Of a stretch of 16,678 bases of DNA, positions 14,251 to 16,678 are shown piece by piece (within the stretch, counting starts at the first letter, position 1; every line of letters starts with the position of its first letter). The translations under genes were made by a program, and so were the position numbers. This DNA is from Candidatus Gastranaerophilales bacterium (GTDB lineage: Bacteria; Cyanobacteriota; Vampirovibrionia; Gastranaerophilales; Gastranaerophilaceae): contig CAJULR010000003.1 of NCBI GenBank assembly GCA_910587375.1, positions 1 to 16,678 of the forward strand. Direction: 5' to 3'. The notes beneath the pieces are model-generated. The model saw only the letters and a list, made by a program, of their open reading frames with translations. It did not search any database and was not told the DNA's origin.

Positions 14251-15263
14251 TACATCTCCTTTTCTCTTCTGATTTCAAAGCATATTCTTTTTTTCTTGCC
14301 CACAGGCAATGCAAACTCAAAAAGTGTTTTAGAATTCATTTTCTTATCGTTTTTGTGAATAAAATTTTCGGATAAATCGTTATACAAGCGCTCCAACTGC
14401 TCTTTTTTTGCAAAATATTTCATATAAACGGTTTTAACAAAAGAAACAGGGATTTTCTTTTTGAAAAAATCCAACAACATTGAATTATATTTATAATCAA
14501 ACGCCTGATTTATCTGAGAAATAATGTTTGCACTCATATAACGCTGCGTATCGCTGTCCACGCCTGAATAAACCCCTGTGTAGTTAAAGTTGTAAACAGA
14601 CATAAGCCTGTTTAAATAATACATTTTGCCCTTATCCAAAAACCAAAACATACTTGCAATGTCATAGCAAACCATAACAGGATTCTTCACCTGATTAAGA
14701 CAAAGACACTCTGTTCTATACATTCTTGAAGAATAGTGCGCTTCAATATATTGCTTGCTGCAAATTTTCTTTGGAAATTTATACTTTCCGCTTTTAATTT
14801 TTGTTTTAATATACGGAGTGTTATGATTTGAATTGCCTATATCATTTGGATATCTTCTATAGGAATTATGACAGCAAAAAGAACAATCAGAATTATTTTC
14901 TAAAATATCAACCTGCATTTGCAGCTTATTTTCATCACACCAATAATCATCACCCTCAAGTGTTGCAAAATATTTGGTGTCAATTTGTCCAAGCGCCTGA
15001 AATACATTTTGAATTCCTCCAAGATTTTCGGGCCTTATAACAGGTATCACTTTTTTAGGAAATTTTTCTGCATATTTTTTAACTAATTCACTTGTGCCAT
15101 CAGAAGAAGCGTCATCCAAAACCCAAATTTTAAATTCAAAATTTGTTTTTTGTTCTAAAATGCTTTCAATTGCTTTTTCAAAGGTATATAAATGGTTATA
15201 AGCAACAAGAAGCACTGTTACAAGAGGCTTTACATCAGTAAACGACATATTTACGCTGCTCAT
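14250..15263 (-). CDS. Family 2 glycosyltransferase (GT-A fold)
   Basis: A 337-residue inverting GT2 enzyme. Residues 14-107 carry the nucleotide-sugar binding fold: VTVLLVAYNH, VLDDASSDGT (Asp50/51), RPENLGG, and the metal-binding EGDDYW motif (Asp105/106). The C-terminal half (150-337) is more variable and basic, with DIASMFWFLDKG supplying the likely catalytic Asp region. No membrane helix is obvious, so it probably acts at the cytoplasmic face of the membrane. The donor could be the amino sugar made by the adjacent VioA-like enzyme, but sequence alone does not show this. The ATG has a strong AGGAGG four bases upstream and overlaps the upstream stop by ATGA. Its own stop overlaps the KAS III start (TAATG). 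Confidence 0.92.
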   Translation of the reverse strand: MSSVNMSFTDVKPLVTVLLVAYNHLYTFEKAIESILEQKTNFEFKIWVLDDASSDGTSELVKKYAEKFPKKVIPVIRPENLGGIQNVFQALGQIDTKYFATLEGDDYWCDENKLQMQVDILENNSDCSFCCHNSYRRYPNDIGNSNHNTPYIKTKIKSGKYKFPKKICSKQYIEAHYSSRMYRTECLCLNQVKNPVMVCYDIASMFWFLDKGKMYYLNRLMSVYNFNYTGVYSGVDSDTQRYMSANIISQINQAFDYKYNSMLLDFFKKKIPVSFVKTVYMKYFAKKEQLERLYNDLSENFIHKNDKKMNSKTLFEFALPVGKKKRICFEIRREKEM

Positions 15264-16354
15264 AAAACCTCCTTTATTAACTTAGAAATTTCAAAAACTT
15301 CATCATTTTTTAATTCACAATATAAAGGAAGGCAAGCAATCCTTGAACAAACATCTTCTGAAACCGAACATTTTTGATAATCATCCAAATATGGAAGCTT
15401 GTTTAAACTTGGGTAAAAATATCTTCTTGGAAAAACATCATTTTTATTTAAGTATTTCAAAACCCTTAAAAGCTGCGCTTCGTCCTTAAAAAGAACAGGA
15501 TAATATGCATAGTTATAACTAAGCCCGGGTTGTTCTTTTGGCCTTTGAACCAAACCCTGCAATAGTTCATCATATAAATTTGAAATTTCTTTTCGTCTTT
15601 TAATAATTTCTTTTACGTGGGGCAAATTCGCCAAACCCATTGCAGCGTGAAATTCAGACTGTTTTGCATTTATCCCGAGACAGCTGTGCTCATCATTGTT
15701 ATGCCCAAATCTTTTAATTAATTCCAGTTTATCGGACACGTTTTTATCTTTCACAACGCAAGCCCCGCCTTCAACTGTATGAAAAAGCTTTGTAGCGTGA
15801 AAACTACAGGTTGAAATATCCCCAAAATTAAGCAGAGAAACACCATTTAAGCATGAGCCAAAACAATGTGCAGAATCATATATTACTTTTAAGCTATATT
15901 TATTGGCAATTTTTTGAATAACCTCAATATTGCAGGCGTATCCAAAAATATGAACAGGCATAATAGCCTTTGTTTCAGAGGTTATTCTTTCTTCGATTTT
16001 ATTTACATCAATCGTAAAATTATTGGGTTCAATATCAACAAAAACGGGCTTGCACCTTTCCCACAAAATTGATGAAACCGTTGCAACATAAGAAAACGGG
16101 GTTGTAATTATTTCGCCCGAAGTGATATCGAGAGCCTTGAGGGCTAACTGCAGAGCAATTGTTCCATTTGTTACAAAATGAAAATTTTGAAGCCGAAGTC
16201 TTTGAGCAATTTGAAATTCAAGCTCACCCAAAAGCGGCCCCTGATTTGTAAGCCAGCCATTATTGTAAATCCTCTTAACATACCCCATATATTCTTCAAA
16301 TGGAGGGATAAAGGATTTTGTTACATTTATTCTTTCTTTTAAGATTGTACTCAT
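15260..16354 (-). CDS. vioA: DegT/DnrJ/EryC1/StrS sugar aminotransferase, VioA-like
   Basis: This 364-residue PLP enzyme of the nucleotide-sugar aminotransferase family has the PLP Lys189 in SFHATKLFHTVEGG, Asp160 in YDSAHCFG, and the phosphate-binding region TNGTIALQLALKAL (62-75). The N-terminus VTKSFIPPFEEY, WLTNQGPL and ITTPFSYVATVSS closely recall VioA, which makes dTDP-4-amino-4,6-dideoxyglucose (viosamine) from the 4-keto sugar with glutamate. That assignment is from memory of family sequences; other 3- or 4-aminotransferases are possible. No RmlA/RmlB or other 4-keto-sugar enzymes are in the window, so they must lie elsewhere. The start overlaps the upstream gene's stop by ATGA, with GGTGA six bases upstream as ribosome site. 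Its stop overlaps the GT2 start in the same way. Confidence 0.92.
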   Translation of the reverse strand: MSTILKERINVTKSFIPPFEEYMGYVKRIYNNGWLTNQGPLLGELEFQIAQRLRLQNFHFVTNGTIALQLALKALDITSGEIITTPFSYVATVSSILWERCKPVFVDIEPNNFTIDVNKIEERITSETKAIMPVHIFGYACNIEVIQKIANKYSLKVIYDSAHCFGSCLNGVSLLNFGDISTCSFHATKLFHTVEGGACVVKDKNVSDKLELIKRFGHNNDEHSCLGINAKQSEFHAAMGLANLPHVKEIIKRRKEISNLYDELLQGLVQRPKEQPGLSYNYAYYPVLFKDEAQLLRVLKYLNKNDVFPRRYFYPSLNKLPYLDDYQKCSVSEDVCSRIACLPLYCELKNDEVFEISKLIKEVL

Positions 16355-16677
16355 TTTGTTTCACCCCCACGCAATAAACAGGCACACCCAAAAACCCGGA
16401 TTATCCCAAATAAGCACCATATTGTTGTATGAAGACTCTCTTTTTTGGTTAGAAGGGGGAAGTTGAAGAGTTTGATTTCTTTTGTTGTTGCCCAGAATTC
16501 TTTATCTCTTATGTTTGCTTTTTGTTCTTTTAGGAAGTTTAGGACTGATAGTCTTGCATTGTTTTTATCTTTGATTAGTTGTTTTGTATGTTTTTTAGAT
16601 TTAGAGTTTACTGTTGAATTTGGGTTTCTAAAGTAATAGTAGTTTGTGTTTGGAGTTGATACTATTCCGTTTGAATA
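16351..16677 (-). CDS. C-terminal end of a GT2-like glycosyltransferase (start outside window)
   Basis: The minus-strand frame is open from the right edge for 108 codons and stops at TGA 16353-16351, forming an ATGA overlap with the aminotransferase start. The open frame and this junction make it a real coding end. The visible residues start YSNGIVSTPNTNYYYFRNPN. NYYYFRNPNSTVNSKSKK is typical of the tail of GT2 glycosyltransferases (the Y-x-R-NPNS type). The later KEIKLFNFPLLTKK and WCLFGIIRVF resemble the C-terminal LFGIPI-type tail common in such proteins. The catalytic domain is not in the window, so family assignment is moderate and the substrate unknown. Any apparent plus-strand reading frame here (16445-16636) is its shadow. 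Confidence 0.7.
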   Translation of the reverse strand, partial: YSNGIVSTPNTNYYYFRNPNSTVNSKSKKHTKQLIKDKNNARLSVLNFLKEQKANIRDKEFWATTKEIKLFNFPLLTKKESLHTTIWCLFGIIRVFGCACLLRGGETK

Positions 16678-16678
16678 A

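Larger units (their letters stand above)
6349..16677 (-). other. Predicted operon: N-acyl amino-sugar synthesis, transfer and export
   Basis: Eleven minus-strand genes follow one another. Nine junctions are overlaps or gaps of three bases or fewer: ATGA at 16351-16354, 15260-15263 and 8711-8714; TAATG at 14250; TAGTG at 12117; eight-base overlaps at 12856, 11467 and 9087; and a three-base gap before the ACP. The last junction is a 26-base gap. No promoter or terminator was seen inside, and the promoter must lie to the right of the window. The set of aminotransferase, KAS III, ACP, reductase, acyltransferase and AcpS is internally consistent as a sugar-acylation pathway. Confidence 0.75.

Noticed and set aside
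16445..16636. Plus-strand reading frame of 63 codons at the right edge
   Set aside because: It is antisense to a minus-strand frame open to the window edge that ends in an ATGA overlap with the aminotransferase gene and has GT2-like residues.
1..16678. CRISPR arrays, tRNA or rRNA genes, insertion sequences, integrase or att sites
   Set aside because: No regularly spaced repeats, RNA gene signatures, transposase motifs or paired terminal repeats were seen on reading both strands.

Overview
The window is AT-rich, densely packed bacterial DNA. An MsbA/PglK-type exporter, O-antigen-like sugar genes and frequent AGGAGG-type ribosome binding sites suggest a Gram-negative cell envelope. A C_GCAxxG_C_C redox protein and an FrhB-type iron-sulfur protein suggest anaerobic life. 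The short N-terminal 'PAFKGK' motif of the hypothetical protein at 1020 resembles many uncharacterised proteins of the gut cyanobacterial relatives (Gastranaerophilales/Melainabacteria). That last hint is from memory and weak; the taxon is not established.

Left part, plus strand (2-3309): the 3' end of a sensor histidine kinase, a helical protein of unknown function, and a GT29 (sialyltransferase-fold) glycosyltransferase. The GT29 gene carries a 10-C homopolymer just before its catalytic domain, a classic contingency (phase-variation) signature. A structured inverted repeat separates it from two minus-strand genes: a membrane acyltransferase-3 (3374-4453) and a LacA/Maa-type O-acetyltransferase (4540-5094).

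Middle, plus strand (5118-6281): divergent promoters, then a two-gene unit of an unrecognised 222-residue protein overlapping a Doc/Fic-family protein. The Doc motif has Ala where the metal-binding Asp/Glu is normally found. A perfect 15-bp palindrome overlaps the -10 box of this unit.

Right part, minus strand (16677 down to 6349): one tightly overlapping operon, read from the right edge. Its order is: C-terminus of a GT2-like glycosyltransferase; VioA-like sugar aminotransferase; GT2 glycosyltransferase; KAS III-like ketosynthase; acyl carrier protein; SDR (FabG-like) reductase; NeuD/PglD-like left-handed beta-helix acyltransferase; FrhB iron-sulfur/polysaccharide pyruvyl transferase fusion; AcpS phosphopantetheinyl transferase; MsbA/PglK-like ABC exporter. 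A C_GCAxxG_C_C protein follows after a short gap. Most junctions are ATGA, TAATG or TAGTG overlaps, so the proteins are probably made together.

Taken together, the right-hand operon reads as a pathway that makes an amino-deoxy sugar, builds a short (3-hydroxy)acyl group on a dedicated carrier protein, joins the two as an N-acyl sugar, places it in a glycan and exports the glycan. With the phase-variable GT29 enzyme and the two O-acyltransferases nearby, the window is best described as a surface-glycan diversification region.
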